Assembly (NCBI GenBank): GCA_001898405.1 | Contig: MKTW01000010.1 | Coordinates: forward strand, 44,395-108,394 | DNA from: Sphingobacteriales bacterium 44-61 | GTDB lineage: Bacteria > Bacteroidota > Bacteroidia > Chitinophagales > Chitinophagaceae | Length of the DNA: 64,000 nucleotides | Direction: 5' to 3' | Part shown: positions 35,080-43,445 of the stretch, in pieces | Layout of the letters: the number at the start of each line of letters is the position of its first letter | How positions within the stretch are numbered: position 1 is the stretch's first letter | Made by a program: the position numbers and the translations under genes | Notes under the pieces: model-generated | What the model saw: only the letters and a program-made list of their open reading frames with translations | The model's database searches: none | What the model was told of the DNA's origin: nothing

Positions 35080-38000
35080 TTATGTCAATGCCGGATTAAC
35101 GACAGTAACTGGTTTCGTTTTATTAACTTTTTCATGAAGTGCCTGGAAGATGATGAATAGTACCGGGATAATAAACAATCCCAATATCACACCTGTCAGC
35201 ATTCCCCCCAAAGCACCTGTACCAATGGAGCGGTTGCCTAATGCGGAACCACCACTTGCCCAGGTCAGGGGCAACAGACCTACGATGAATGCAAAGGATG
35301 TCATCAGGATAGGACGGAGCCTGAGTTTGGCTGCTTCAATAGCTGAAGCTGTCAGCGATTTACCTGCTCTTCGCCGCTGCACTGCGTATTCAATGATCAG
35401 GATCGCGTTCTTCGCCAATAAACCTACCAGCATAATCAGGCCTACCTGCACATAAATATTGTTATCAATACCTGTGAGGTTGATAAAGGCAAATACTCCG
35501 AATATGCCTGTAGGTACAGAAAGGATCACTGCCAGAGGAAGGATATAACTTTCATATTGCGCTGCCAGCAGGAAGTATACAAACACCAGGCTGAGCAGGA
35601 ATATAACGCTGGTTTCTGTGCTGGCCCCTGTTTCTTCACGGGTCATACCAGACCATTCATACGAGAATCCCCTTGGAAGATAGCTGGCTGCCACTTCCTG
35701 GATCGCTTTGATAGCATCGCCGGAACTGAAACCAGGCTTGGGCATACCATTGATGGTTACAGCATTGAAGAGGTTATTCCGGGTCACTGTTTCAGGACCG
35801 TATACACGCTTCAATGAAACCACCGCATTGGCCGGCACCATTTCACCCTTATCATTCTTCACAAACACACTGTTCAGCGAAGATTCTTCTGCACGGTAAG
35901 GAACATCTGCCTGTACGATCACACGGTAGAACTTACCAAAGCGGTTGAAGTCGGAAGCGAAGCTGCTGCCATAATACACCTGCAATGTTTGCATGAGCTC
36001 ATTTACAGAAACACCCAGTTGCTTGGCTTTTTCTTCATTGATATCAAGCATGTATTGCGGGTTACCTGTATTGAATGTAGTGAAGGCATACGCGATCTCT
36101 TTTCTTTTCATCAGTTCTCCAATAAAGCCATAGGCAGTATTAGCCATCCTGTCGAGCGGCCCACCGGTACGGTCCTGCATAATGAACTCAAAACCGCTGG
36201 TGTTACCAAAGCCCTGCACCGTAGGGAATACAAAAAGGAACACGCTTGCATCTTTTATTGCTGCAAATTTTTCATTGAGCTGCGCCATCACCCCATCGAT
36301 ACTTTTTACCGGCCCCCTCTTCTCCTGTGGTTTCATCCTGATGAAGCCTACGCCATAAGCGGAGCTGTTGGCATTTGCTACGATGTTGAGACCAGCAACA
36401 GCACCGCGTCTTTCCACAGCTTCAACAGTTGTGAGAATGCTGTCGAGCTTGTGCATCACTTTCTCTGTTCTGTCGAGTGAAGAGCCGGGAGGCAGGTTCA
36501 ATGAATAGATAATAAAGCCCTGGTCTTCTGTTGGGATAAATCCTGTCGGTGTCTTCTTCATCAACAAAACGGTCGCTGCAGAAACCACTACCAGCCCGCC
36601 AATGGCGATCCATTTGCGGCGGAACAGGAATTGAAGGGCCTGCCGGTATTTATTGGTGGTTGCATTAAATCCTGCATTGAATGCTTTGAAGAAACGTTTT
36701 CCGAACCCTGCTTTTTTAGCAGGAGTGCCATCATGCCCTTCTTCTTCATGTGCGCTCTTTAAAAACAATGCAGAGAGCGCAGGGCTTAAAGTAAGCGCGT
36801 TCAATGCAGAGATCAGGATCGCGATAGCAAGGGTGAAGGCGAACTGTTTATAAAATACACCTGCAGGGCCCTGCATAAATCCAACCGGTACGAATACAGC
36901 AGTCATCACCAGCGTGATTGAAATGATGGCACCGGAGATCTCACTCATGGATTGTATGGTCGCCTGCCTGGCCGAAAGTTTGGTACGCTCCATTTTGGAG
37001 TGCACAGCTTCCACCACCACGATCGCATCATCCACCACAATACCGATAGCCAGCACAAGAGCGAACAGCGTAAGCAGGTTGATCGTAAAGCCAAACAATT
37101 GCATGAAAAAGAAAGTTCCCAGGATCGCTACCGGCACTGCAATAGCAGGTATCAGGGTGGAACGGAAATCCTGCAGGAAAATGAATACCACGATAAATAC
37201 AAGGATGAACGCTTCGATCAGGGTATGCAATACCTGGCTGACGGAAGAATCAAGGAATTCCTTGGCATTATACATATTGAAGTATTCAACGCCTTTAGGG
37301 AATGAGAGCGATGATTTCTTCAATACTTCGTCAACAGAAGTAAGGATATCATTTGCATTGGAACCTGCTGTCTGGAAGATGGCGATGCCAATACCGGGAT
37401 GACCTGAGATCTGCGTGTTGGCACTATAGGAAAAAGAACCAAATTCAACACGGGCTACGTCTTTCAAACGTATCACAGCACCATCAGGAGCTGTATGAAG
37501 AATGATGTTTTCATATTCTTCATTTCGGGTAAGCTTTCCTTTGTATTTCAATACATATTCAAATGAAGCTGTGCTGCTTTGACCAAAGCGGCCTGGTGCT
37601 GCTTCGATATTTTGTTCCTGGATGGATTTCAATACATCCTGAACAGAAAGATTGTAAGCAGTAAGGCGATCAGGCTTTAACCATACGCGCATGGAATAAT
37701 CCTTCGCACCAAACACCTGAGCCTGACCTACGCCGGATACACGTTGTATTTCCGGGATGATATTGATCTTGGCATAGTTCTGCAGAAAAGTTTCATCATA
37801 AGTGCTGTCGGTACTATAGATCAACGGCACCATGATCATACTGTTCTGTTGCTTCTGTGTTGAAATACCTGCCTGCACAACCTCTGCAGGCACCTGGCTG
37901 GTGGCTTTCGACACCCTGTTCTGCACGTTCACGGCAGCCAGGTCGGGATTGGTTCCCAGTTTAAAGAAAACATTGATCGCAAGAGTGCCATCATTGCTGG

Positions 38001-38244
38001 CAGTGGAAGTCATGTAGGTCATGTTTTCCACACCGTTGATGGCCTCTTCTAATGGAGTGGCTACAGCTCTTGCTACCACTTCTGCGTTTGCACCGGGATA
38101 GGTGGCTGTTACCTGCACTGTGGGCGGGGCGATGTCGGGGAACAGGGTCACCGGCAGCGTGAACAGTGATAAAATGCCCAACAGTGCGAGCAGTATCGAG
38201 ACGACGGTAGATAGAACCGGCCGTTCTATAAATCTTTTAAACAT
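35080..38244 (-). CDS. RND multidrug efflux pump (AcrB/HAE1 family)
   Basis: A 1054-residue inner-membrane proton/drug antiporter. The start MFKRFIERPVLSTVVSILL, the FPDIAPPTVQVTATYPGA segment, the transmembrane helix 4 motif LALVLAIGIVVDDAIVVVEA (containing the proton-relay aspartates) and GFMQGPAGVFYKQFAFTLA are classic HAE1 features. Twelve transmembrane helices with two large periplasmic loops fit. The end, with LRLRPILMTSFAFIVGLLPL and GTGALGGM, is also standard. It follows the adaptor gene by 58 bp and precedes the outer-membrane factor by 153 bp. Likely substrates are hydrophobic drugs, dyes or detergents; specificity is not visible from the sequence. Confidence 0.96.
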   Translation of the reverse strand: MFKRFIERPVLSTVVSILLALLGILSLFTLPVTLFPDIAPPTVQVTATYPGANAEVVARAVATPLEEAINGVENMTYMTSTASNDGTLAINVFFKLGTNPDLAAVNVQNRVSKATSQVPAEVVQAGISTQKQQNSMIMVPLIYSTDSTYDETFLQNYAKINIIPEIQRVSGVGQAQVFGAKDYSMRVWLKPDRLTAYNLSVQDVLKSIQEQNIEAAPGRFGQSSTASFEYVLKYKGKLTRNEEYENIILHTAPDGAVIRLKDVARVEFGSFSYSANTQISGHPGIGIAIFQTAGSNANDILTSVDEVLKKSSLSFPKGVEYFNMYNAKEFLDSSVSQVLHTLIEAFILVFIVVFIFLQDFRSTLIPAIAVPVAILGTFFFMQLFGFTINLLTLFALVLAIGIVVDDAIVVVEAVHSKMERTKLSARQATIQSMSEISGAIISITLVMTAVFVPVGFMQGPAGVFYKQFAFTLAIAILISALNALTLSPALSALFLKSAHEEEGHDGTPAKKAGFGKRFFKAFNAGFNATTNKYRQALQFLFRRKWIAIGGLVVVSAATVLLMKKTPTGFIPTEDQGFIIYSLNLPPGSSLDRTEKVMHKLDSILTTVEAVERRGAVAGLNIVANANSSAYGVGFIRMKPQEKRGPVKSIDGVMAQLNEKFAAIKDASVFLFVFPTVQGFGNTSGFEFIMQDRTGGPLDRMANTAYGFIGELMKRKEIAYAFTTFNTGNPQYMLDINEEKAKQLGVSVNELMQTLQVYYGSSFASDFNRFGKFYRVIVQADVPYRAEESSLNSVFVKNDKGEMVPANAVVSLKRVYGPETVTRNNLFNAVTINGMPKPGFSSGDAIKAIQEVAASYLPRGFSYEWSGMTREETGASTETSVIFLLSLVFVYFLLAAQYESYILPLAVILSVPTGIFGVFAFINLTGIDNNIYVQVGLIMLVGLLAKNAILIIEYAVQRRRAGKSLTASAIEAAKLRLRPILMTSFAFIVGLLPLTWASGGSALGNRSIGTGALGGMLTGVILGLFIIPVLFIIFQALHEKVNKTKPVTVVNPALT

Positions 38245-38302
38245 CAGTGAAAATTGACTATTGAGTTAATTGGATAAGCAGGGTCGGATTTTAAGTTGGA
38301 GT

Positions 38303-39508
38303 TTACAAAGGCCTTACTTTGATAATGCTGTCGAGTGATATGGCTTGCGGTTGAATGACTGCGCCATCCTGCAAGCGATCAAAGCCGGCATACACTACTT
38401 TCTGACCAGGCTTCAAACCATTTTCCACGAGGTAATAATTGCCTGATTTACCAGTTATCTGCAGTGGCACGCTCGCTACTTTATTGCTGTCGGCCACGGT
38501 AAACACAAACACTTTATCCTGTAATTCAAAGGTGGATTCCTGTGGTATGGGCAGGGCTGCATTCATGGCATGTGGTATCCTGATCCTTCCGGTGTTGCCG
38601 GAGCGGAGAAGACCATTGGTGTTTTGAAATACAGCGCGGAAACTGATTGTGCCACTGTTGTTGTTGAACTGGCCTGATACGGTTTCCACTTTTCCTTTCA
38701 GCGGGTAAATGCTTTCATCAGCCATCACGAGTTCTACAGCAGGAAGTTGTTTGATCTTTTCTTCCACGGTTTTACCGCTGAACTGCTGGGTGAAAGAGAG
38801 AAAGTCTTTTTCACTGAAAGAGAAATACGCATAGATATCACGTACTGCAGATACAACAGTAAGAGCAGTGGGAGTGGAAACACCTACAAGGCTACCGGTG
38901 CGGAAGGGAATTCTTCCTACATATCCTTCAACAGGGGCATGTATCGTGGTGTAACCAAGATTGATATTGGCGGTTTGCACCATTGCTTCTGCCTGTGCTA
39001 CCTGTGCAGCGGCTGCGTCATAAGCAGCTTTGGCCGTTTTCAGTTGCACGTCTGATACCACATTGTTTTGCACAAGCGGCGTCAGTTTGGATACATTGAT
39101 CTCTGCATTGGCCAGATTAGCTTTTGCGTTGGCGAGGCTGGCACGTGCTGTGTTCAGTTGTTCCTGGTAAGGGCGTGCATTGATCTGGAATAGCGCCTGT
39201 CCTTTCTTCACATACGCACCTTCATCAACAAGTATCTTATCCAGGTAACCGTCTACCTGAGGGCGGATCTCTATATCCTGGCTTCCTTCAAGGGAAGCGG
39301 TGAATTCCTGGTAAGTGGTTGCAGGTGCCTGCTGCAAGGTTACTACCGGCAGGGCAGGCGGTGCTTGCTGCATGCTTCCCGGGGCTCCGGCTGAAGAATT
39401 GCAAGCGTATAAAACGGTTGCTACAATTGAGCCCCAGATAAAGAGAAATAGGTTCCGTGTCAATAATGACGCGGGTTTGCGGGTTTGGTTGTTGTCTGTT
39501 TGTTGCAT
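38303..39508 (-). CDS. RND efflux periplasmic adaptor (membrane fusion protein)
   Basis: A 401-residue lipoprotein adaptor linking the pump to the outer-membrane duct. A membrane segment at about 18-36 ends in a lipobox VLYAC. The order is lipoyl half-motif (EIRPQVDGYLDKILVDEGAYVKKGQALFQI, here cited by its ends), alpha-hairpin (about 110-170), second lipoyl part with IHAPVEGYVGRI, then beta-barrel and membrane-proximal domains. It is the first gene of the efflux operon. A TetR-type operator lies about 130 bp upstream of its start. Confidence 0.93.
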   Translation of the reverse strand: MQQTDNNQTRKPASLLTRNLFLFIWGSIVATVLYACNSSAGAPGSMQQAPPALPVVTLQQAPATTYQEFTASLEGSQDIEIRPQVDGYLDKILVDEGAYVKKGQALFQINARPYQEQLNTARASLANAKANLANAEINVSKLTPLVQNNVVSDVQLKTAKAAYDAAAAQVAQAEAMVQTANINLGYTTIHAPVEGYVGRIPFRTGSLVGVSTPTALTVVSAVRDIYAYFSFSEKDFLSFTQQFSGKTVEEKIKQLPAVELVMADESIYPLKGKVETVSGQFNNNSGTISFRAVFQNTNGLLRSGNTGRIRIPHAMNAALPIPQESTFELQDKVFVFTVADSNKVASVPLQITGKSGNYYLVENGLKPGQKVVYAGFDRLQDGAVIQPQAISLDSIIKVRPL

Positions 39509-39636
39509 AACACTGTTATTAAGGGAAGCGGGCTCACTTCCCAGTTACTAAATGATGAAATAAAAAGGTATGGATCTGCGATCGCGGTGAACGATTACAG
39601 GCTGGCGGGCAATTAGTTATAACACTACTATCTTTC

Positions 39637-39649
39637 CTAACATCGTTAA
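39637..39649. promoter_or_regulatory. TetR-type operator upstream of the efflux operon
   Basis: CTAACATCGTTAA matches CTAACACCGTTAG at 40294-40306 in 11 of 13 positions and keeps the TAAC/GTTA dyad. It lies between tetR and the adaptor gene, about 128 bp upstream of the adaptor start, and also just 22 bp upstream of the last base of the tetR reading frame. Confidence 0.6.
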
Positions 39650-39671
39650 CTTTTCAGGCAAAAAAATATAG

Positions 39672-40277
39672 TTATCCTTTGAGGTTCTTGATAAAGCCAT
39701 CGATAGCATCATCAAGCACCAGTTTGTTCAGCTCATCAGCTACTTCTGTGTTGTTGTTGATCATTTTTATAGAGATCAGCCCGTGCATTACTGACCAGAA
39801 CGTGTGGTACTTTAAGCAGGAATTGATCTGTTTGTTTTTATTACTTGTGATCAGTTTATTGATCGGCTCCATTACCAGGTTCCTGAAGGGAGTAAGTTCA
39901 GGAAGGCATTTCTCCTGTTCACAACAGGCAATACCCAATCCGAACATCAACTGGTAATACTCTTTATTCCTGAAAGCAAAATTCCAGTAGGCATCTGCTA
40001 TGGCTTTTAACTGGCCACCGGGATCATCAGTGGAATCCTTTGCCTGCTGAAGTTTTTTGGCGAGCAGGTTAAAACCCTGCTTACCGAATTCCAGCAATAT
40101 TGCTTCTTTATTCGCAAAGTGATCATAGATCACAGGTACACTATATTCAATTGCGTCGGCAATTTTGCGTATTGACAGGGATTGCCAACCTTCCTCTTTT
40201 ACGATTTGCCAGGCTGTTTCCAGTATGCTGGACCTGACCTCATCTTTCTGACGTAAACGTCTTTCTACTATTCCCAT
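39672..40277 (-). CDS. TetR-family transcriptional regulator
   Basis: A 201-residue repressor with an N-terminal HTH (about residues 25-60: WQSLSIRKIADAIEYSVPVIYDHFANKE). The remaining helices form the ligand-binding and dimer domain. A WHG-type motif is visible in FWSVMHGLISIKM. It lies directly upstream of the efflux operon in the same orientation, and two copies of a palindrome, one before each gene, support autorepression and operon control. A cysteine-containing stretch ACCEQEKC in the sensor domain is unusual and may be redox- or metal-responsive; that is speculation. Confidence 0.92.
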   Translation of the reverse strand: MGIVERRLRQKDEVRSSILETAWQIVKEEGWQSLSIRKIADAIEYSVPVIYDHFANKEAILLEFGKQGFNLLAKKLQQAKDSTDDPGGQLKAIADAYWNFAFRNKEYYQLMFGLGIACCEQEKCLPELTPFRNLVMEPINKLITSNKNKQINSCLKYHTFWSVMHGLISIKMINNNTEVADELNKLVLDDAIDGFIKNLKG

Positions 40278-40293
40278 ATCTTCTGTGTTTTAC

Positions 40294-40306
40294 CTAACAC
40301 CGTTAG
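40294..40306. promoter_or_regulatory. TetR-type operator at the tetR promoter
   Basis: Perfect dyad CTAAC-ACC-GTTAG beginning 17 bp before the tetR start codon. A degenerate second copy (reverse complement AAACACCATTAAC) covers 40311-40323. Both overlap or flank the -7 box at 40307-40314, as expected for autorepression. Confidence 0.65.
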
Positions 40307-40338
40307 CAAAGTTAATGGTGTTTCAAAATTCTGAACAA
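40307..40338 (-). promoter_or_regulatory. Candidate tetR promoter
   Basis: On the minus strand, TTG (40338-40336) is followed after 21 bp by TAACTTTG (40314-40307), an exact match to the Bacteroidota TTG-N17-23-TAnnTTTG pattern. It points at the tetR start 30 bp on and is sandwiched between the two operator copies. Confidence 0.65.
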
Positions 40339-40427
40339 ATCTTTTTTTGTGACAGGAAGTTAAAGAAAACTTATTACAATTTAAACAATTGATTATGAAT
40401 AGAAAAGAATATTGTGGCTAAAACGAC

Positions 40428-40490
40428 TCCTTCCCGTCTTCCCGCCTTACCGGTAAGTTTTTTACCGGTAAGGCGGGAAGACGGGAAGGA
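40428..40490. repeat. 29-bp perfect inverted repeat with 5-nt loop
   Basis: Arms at 40428-40456 and 40462-40490 are exactly complementary with loop GTTTT. Each arm also contains the self-palindrome TTACCGGTAA, and the outer flanks CTAAAAC/GTTTTAG can extend the stem past a short bulge. It lies 22 bp beyond the end of the LytTR gene at 40513 and could end its transcription, but is much longer than ordinary terminators and looks like a mobile or repetitive extragenic element. Confidence 0.8.
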
Positions 40491-40512
40491 TGGTTTTAGG
40501 GCGGCGGTCGCC

Positions 40513-41238
40513 TCAATACATGATCTTTTTGATGTTTTCTGTATAGCTCTTGCTTACTTTCAGGGGTACTTCATTTTTAAGTACGAGATAAGTATCGCCG
40601 TTCTCTTTATACACTTCGTGAATATGGTTGATGTTGACGATGTGTGAGCGGTGTATGCGTATAAAGAGGGAAGGGTTGAGTTTTTGTTCCAGCATGCCGA
40701 TTCCAAAATTGCTGAGATAGGTTTTTCCGCTGGTGAATACACGTGTATAATCTTTCTCTGCTTCAAGGTAGGCGATATCATTGATATGAATGCTGATCAT
40801 CTTACTGCCGTTTTCCAGCAATATCTTTTCATAATAGTTGCTGCCTGCTCCTTGTGTGAGATTTTGTATGCTTTCAGGGGAATTACCTTTTATCAATAGT
40901 TTTGATAAAGCCTGGTTGAACCTTTCTTTGGTATAAGGTTTCAGCAGGTAATCGATCGCATTGGAATCAAATGCCTTTAGCGCGTAGCGGTCAAACGCAG
41001 TAGAGAAAATGATCTGTGGCACGTGTACGATATTCCGTAATACCTGGAAGCCGCTAAATCCGGGCATTTGGATATCCAGGAAAATAAGATCGGGTTCCGC
41101 CCGGTTTATGGCGCTTACTGCTTCGATACCATTATTGCATTCTCCCACCACTTCCAGGTCTGCATGGTCCTCGAGATATTGACGGATGATAAGTCTGGAT
41201 GCTTCTTCATCATCTATGATCAGTACTCTTTTGGGCAT
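40513..41238 (-). CDS. LytTR-family response regulator
   Basis: A 241-residue regulator with a receiver domain (1-120) whose phosphoacceptor is D55 in LIFLDIQMPGFSG, with acidic D9-D10-E11 at the top and the conserved Lys in YLLKPYTKE. A C-terminal LytTR DNA-binding domain follows (about 140-240: YLEAEKDYTRVFTSG, IRIHRSHIVNINHI). Its natural partner is the LytS-type kinase at 42277-43338, on the same strand, from which it is separated by an oppositely oriented regulator. CCGACGAA at 41291, in its upstream region, also occurs upstream of that kinase. Confidence 0.92.
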   Translation of the reverse strand: MPKRVLIIDDEEASRLIIRQYLEDHADLEVVGECNNGIEAVSAINRAEPDLIFLDIQMPGFSGFQVLRNIVHVPQIIFSTAFDRYALKAFDSNAIDYLLKPYTKERFNQALSKLLIKGNSPESIQNLTQGAGSNYYEKILLENGSKMISIHINDIAYLEAEKDYTRVFTSGKTYLSNFGIGMLEQKLNPSLFIRIHRSHIVNINHIHEVYKENGDTYLVLKNEVPLKVSKSYTENIKKIMY

Positions 41239-41505
41239 GATTGTTATTTGATGCTAAAATAGGGATTTGCGTATCCTGAAAGAAGATAAACCGACGAAAG
41301 CCTGTATAAGGCGGCAAAATGACCGATAGAATGAATGCAACGTTATGACTGCCTATGTTGTCAACGGCAATTTTTTTTGTTAAGACCGGGAAAAGCCTGT
41401 TTGTTTTTTCGTCGAAGAATAAGGCATTCCGGCGGAAACCGGCGGGATAGGTGAATGCAGAGAATTAAGTTTGATAAAGCGAATTACACGAATAAACCGA
41501 TTCTC

Positions 41506-42267
41506 ATGAAAGTACTGGTGATAGAAGATGAACCTGTTGCTGTCCGCCGCCTCACGGATATGCTTGTTGAAATGGAAGAAGAAGTGCATATTGTCAATGT
41601 AATTGATAATGTGGAAACGGGTTCAGATTATCTGCGGAGTGCCGGCGATATCGATCTGGTATTTATGGATATTGAAATGGGTAATAACCGTCATCTTGAA
41701 ACATTCCGGAATGCCTGTACAGAAACGCCGGTGATCTTTATCACGTCCTACCAGAAATATGCTTTAAAGGCTTTTCAATTCAACAGTGTCGATTACCTGC
41801 TCAAGCCACTTCAGAGAGACGCACTGGAAGCCGCGATCCGGAAATATAAAAAATGGCATGGCCAGTTGAAATCTTCCCTACAGCGGCAACTGGCCGGTAT
41901 ACTGGACAATATCTCAACAAAAAATGTTTCAAGAGAACGTTTTCTGGCCAAGGCCGGCACAAGATATATTTCTGTATCCGCCAATGATATCGCCTATTTC
42001 TACACCAAAGGGAAATTGCAATACATAAAAACCTGCCGCAATGAAGACCTGCTGATAGATAAACGGCTGGATGAAATTGAAGCCGATATCAACAACACGG
42101 ATTTCTTCCGGGTAAACCGCCAGTTTATTCTTAACTATTCCCATATTGAAAAAGTGCATGCATGGTTCAGCGGAAAATTGAAAGTGCAGGTCAATCCCAT
42201 GCCTTACGAAGAGATCGTCATCAGCCGTTTGAAGGCAGCGAAGTTCAAGAAATGGTTGGGAGAGTAG
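41506..42267 (+). CDS. LytTR-family response regulator with atypical receiver loop
   Basis: About 253 residues from the ATG at 41506, which starts MKVLVIEDEP; upstream in-frame starts would add 17 residues without domain support. The receiver phosphoacceptor is D55 in LVFMDIEMGNNRH; the usual proline-glycine loop after the phosphoacceptor (as in LDIQMPGFSG) is missing, so its switch may differ. The T/S and K positions are present in FITSYQKYALKAF and DYLLKP. A LytTR domain fills the end (YISVSANDIAYFYT, FRVNRQFILNYSHIE). It is divergent from the regulator at 40513 and converges on the kinase gene with 9 bp between stops. Confidence 0.88.
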   Translation: MKVLVIEDEPVAVRRLTDMLVEMEEEVHIVNVIDNVETGSDYLRSAGDIDLVFMDIEMGNNRHLETFRNACTETPVIFITSYQKYALKAFQFNSVDYLLKPLQRDALEAAIRKYKKWHGQLKSSLQRQLAGILDNISTKNVSRERFLAKAGTRYISVSANDIAYFYTKGKLQYIKTCRNEDLLIDKRLDEIEADINNTDFFRVNRQFILNYSHIEKVHAWFSGKLKVQVNPMPYEEIVISRLKAAKFKKWLGE

Positions 42268-42276
42268 ATGATTGAT

Positions 42277-43338
42277 TTATGCTGCGGGTATTTTGAAAGA
42301 AAACCGTAATCCCTGCGGGTTGCGGCTTACCTGGAGCTTCTCGTTATATAATCTTTCAATTCTTTGTGCCGTGCTTTTCAGGCCGATCCCTTTTACAAAC
42401 AGGTCGTCAAGATTACCTTCATAACCGATGCCACTGTCGCTAACGATGATATGAACAAAACCATCACGCAACTGGCAGGCAATGCTGACCGAGCCCCCTT
42501 TTACCAGCGGACTGATGCCGTGGTTCAGGGCGTTTTCCACCAGTGGTTGTAGTATCATAGGCGGCACTTCGGTTTGCAGCACAGAGGGTTCGATCACGTA
42601 TTCTACCTGCAGACGGTTACCAAAACGGTGGAGTTCCAGTGTAAGCCAGGTCTTAATGAATTCCAGTTCCTGCTCCAACGGCACCAATTGCCGCTCACTT
42701 ACTTTTAAAGCATAGCGGAATGTATCTGCCAGTTGCGCGATCAGGATCCTTGTTTTCTCCAGAGAAGGAGGAACAGAAGCGCTGATGGAATTAAGCGTAT
42801 TGAATAAAAAATGCGGTTCTATCTGCGCCTTCAGGGCTTTGATCTCACTCTGGTAAGCCAGTTCCTTCAATTCCTGCTCGCGGATCAGCTGCCGCCTGGT
42901 ATGCAGCCAGAAATTATAACCATGAAAAATCGAAAATTCCAGGCAGTAAAAGAAAGCAGTGACATAAATATCCCACATCATAGTGCCATAGTCAAAAACT
43001 ATATGGGGCAGGCAGTTGATCAGTTTGGCATAAGTATATACCCAAATCGTACAAAATATTGCAAGGCAAATAAGATGGACCAATAACCTGAGTGCAATTG
43101 ACTGGTGCTTCAACTTACGGAAAAGCAACCACCAAATGGGGATGGTAAGAATGATCTTGAGAGCTGCATCTATTATGTTGGAGACAGCATGCGGCCACTT
43201 GTTTTGCGGATGGTAAGAAAAAATGAGCACTATGTAAAAGAATGCACTCCAGAAAAGGGTGAAAGACAGCCAGGCCAGCAACTCCCCACGGGTTATATTC
43301 CATTTTACTTTTTTCTGAAGGCGCTCTTTGAATGTCAT
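42277..43338 (-). CDS. LytS/YehU-type sensor histidine kinase
   Basis: A 353-residue kinase with about four transmembrane helices in residues 20-145, a short linker helix, and the His-kinase motif AQIEPHFLFNTLNSI with H176 as phosphoacceptor. The N-box is LQPLVENALNHG (263-274) and the G-box is SDSGIGYEGN with GIGLKSTAQRI. No large periplasmic sensor domain is present, so the signal is probably sensed within or close to the membrane. Direct repeats of GACGAATGGCC lie upstream (43407-43437). Confidence 0.92.
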   Translation of the reverse strand: MTFKERLQKKVKWNITRGELLAWLSFTLFWSAFFYIVLIFSYHPQNKWPHAVSNIIDAALKIILTIPIWWLLFRKLKHQSIALRLLVHLICLAIFCTIWVYTYAKLINCLPHIVFDYGTMMWDIYVTAFFYCLEFSIFHGYNFWLHTRRQLIREQELKELAYQSEIKALKAQIEPHFLFNTLNSISASVPPSLEKTRILIAQLADTFRYALKVSERQLVPLEQELEFIKTWLTLELHRFGNRLQVEYVIEPSVLQTEVPPMILQPLVENALNHGISPLVKGGSVSIACQLRDGFVHIIVSDSGIGYEGNLDDLFVKGIGLKSTAQRIERLYNEKLQVSRNPQGLRFSFKIPAA

Positions 43339-43403
43339 AATGCCGTGCCGGGTGTTAAATGTCCGGGCAAAACTAAGCCGCTAGCTATAAAAACAGGAGA
43401 AAA

Positions 43404-43443
43404 GCTGACGAATGGCCGGATAAGCCGACGAATGGCCCTAAGC
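43404..43443. promoter_or_regulatory. 20-bp-period direct repeats upstream of the LytS-type kinase
   Basis: The 11-mer GACGAATGGCC occurs at 43407-43417 and 43427-43437, in register with a 20-bp period (two helical turns), 69 bp upstream of the kinase start. In the sense of the gene each unit reads CATTCGTCRGCTT. This is the arrangement expected for LytTR-domain binding sites and it resembles repeats upstream of the kinase at 56100. Confidence 0.5.
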
Positions 43444-43445
43444 CG

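Noticed and set aside
36914..37402. 162-codon plus-strand open frame
   Set aside because: Opposite-strand shadow of the RND pump gene; low-complexity translation without homology features.
41429..41445. CCGGCGG tandem pair as a LytTR site
   Set aside because: The two 7-mers are spaced 10 bp apart, but they do not match the CATTCGT-type repeats seen upstream of the kinases and are short enough to be chance.
43404..43443. Direct repeats as a CRISPR array
   Set aside because: Only two units with a 20-bp period, too short for CRISPR repeats and spacers, and no cas genes in the window.
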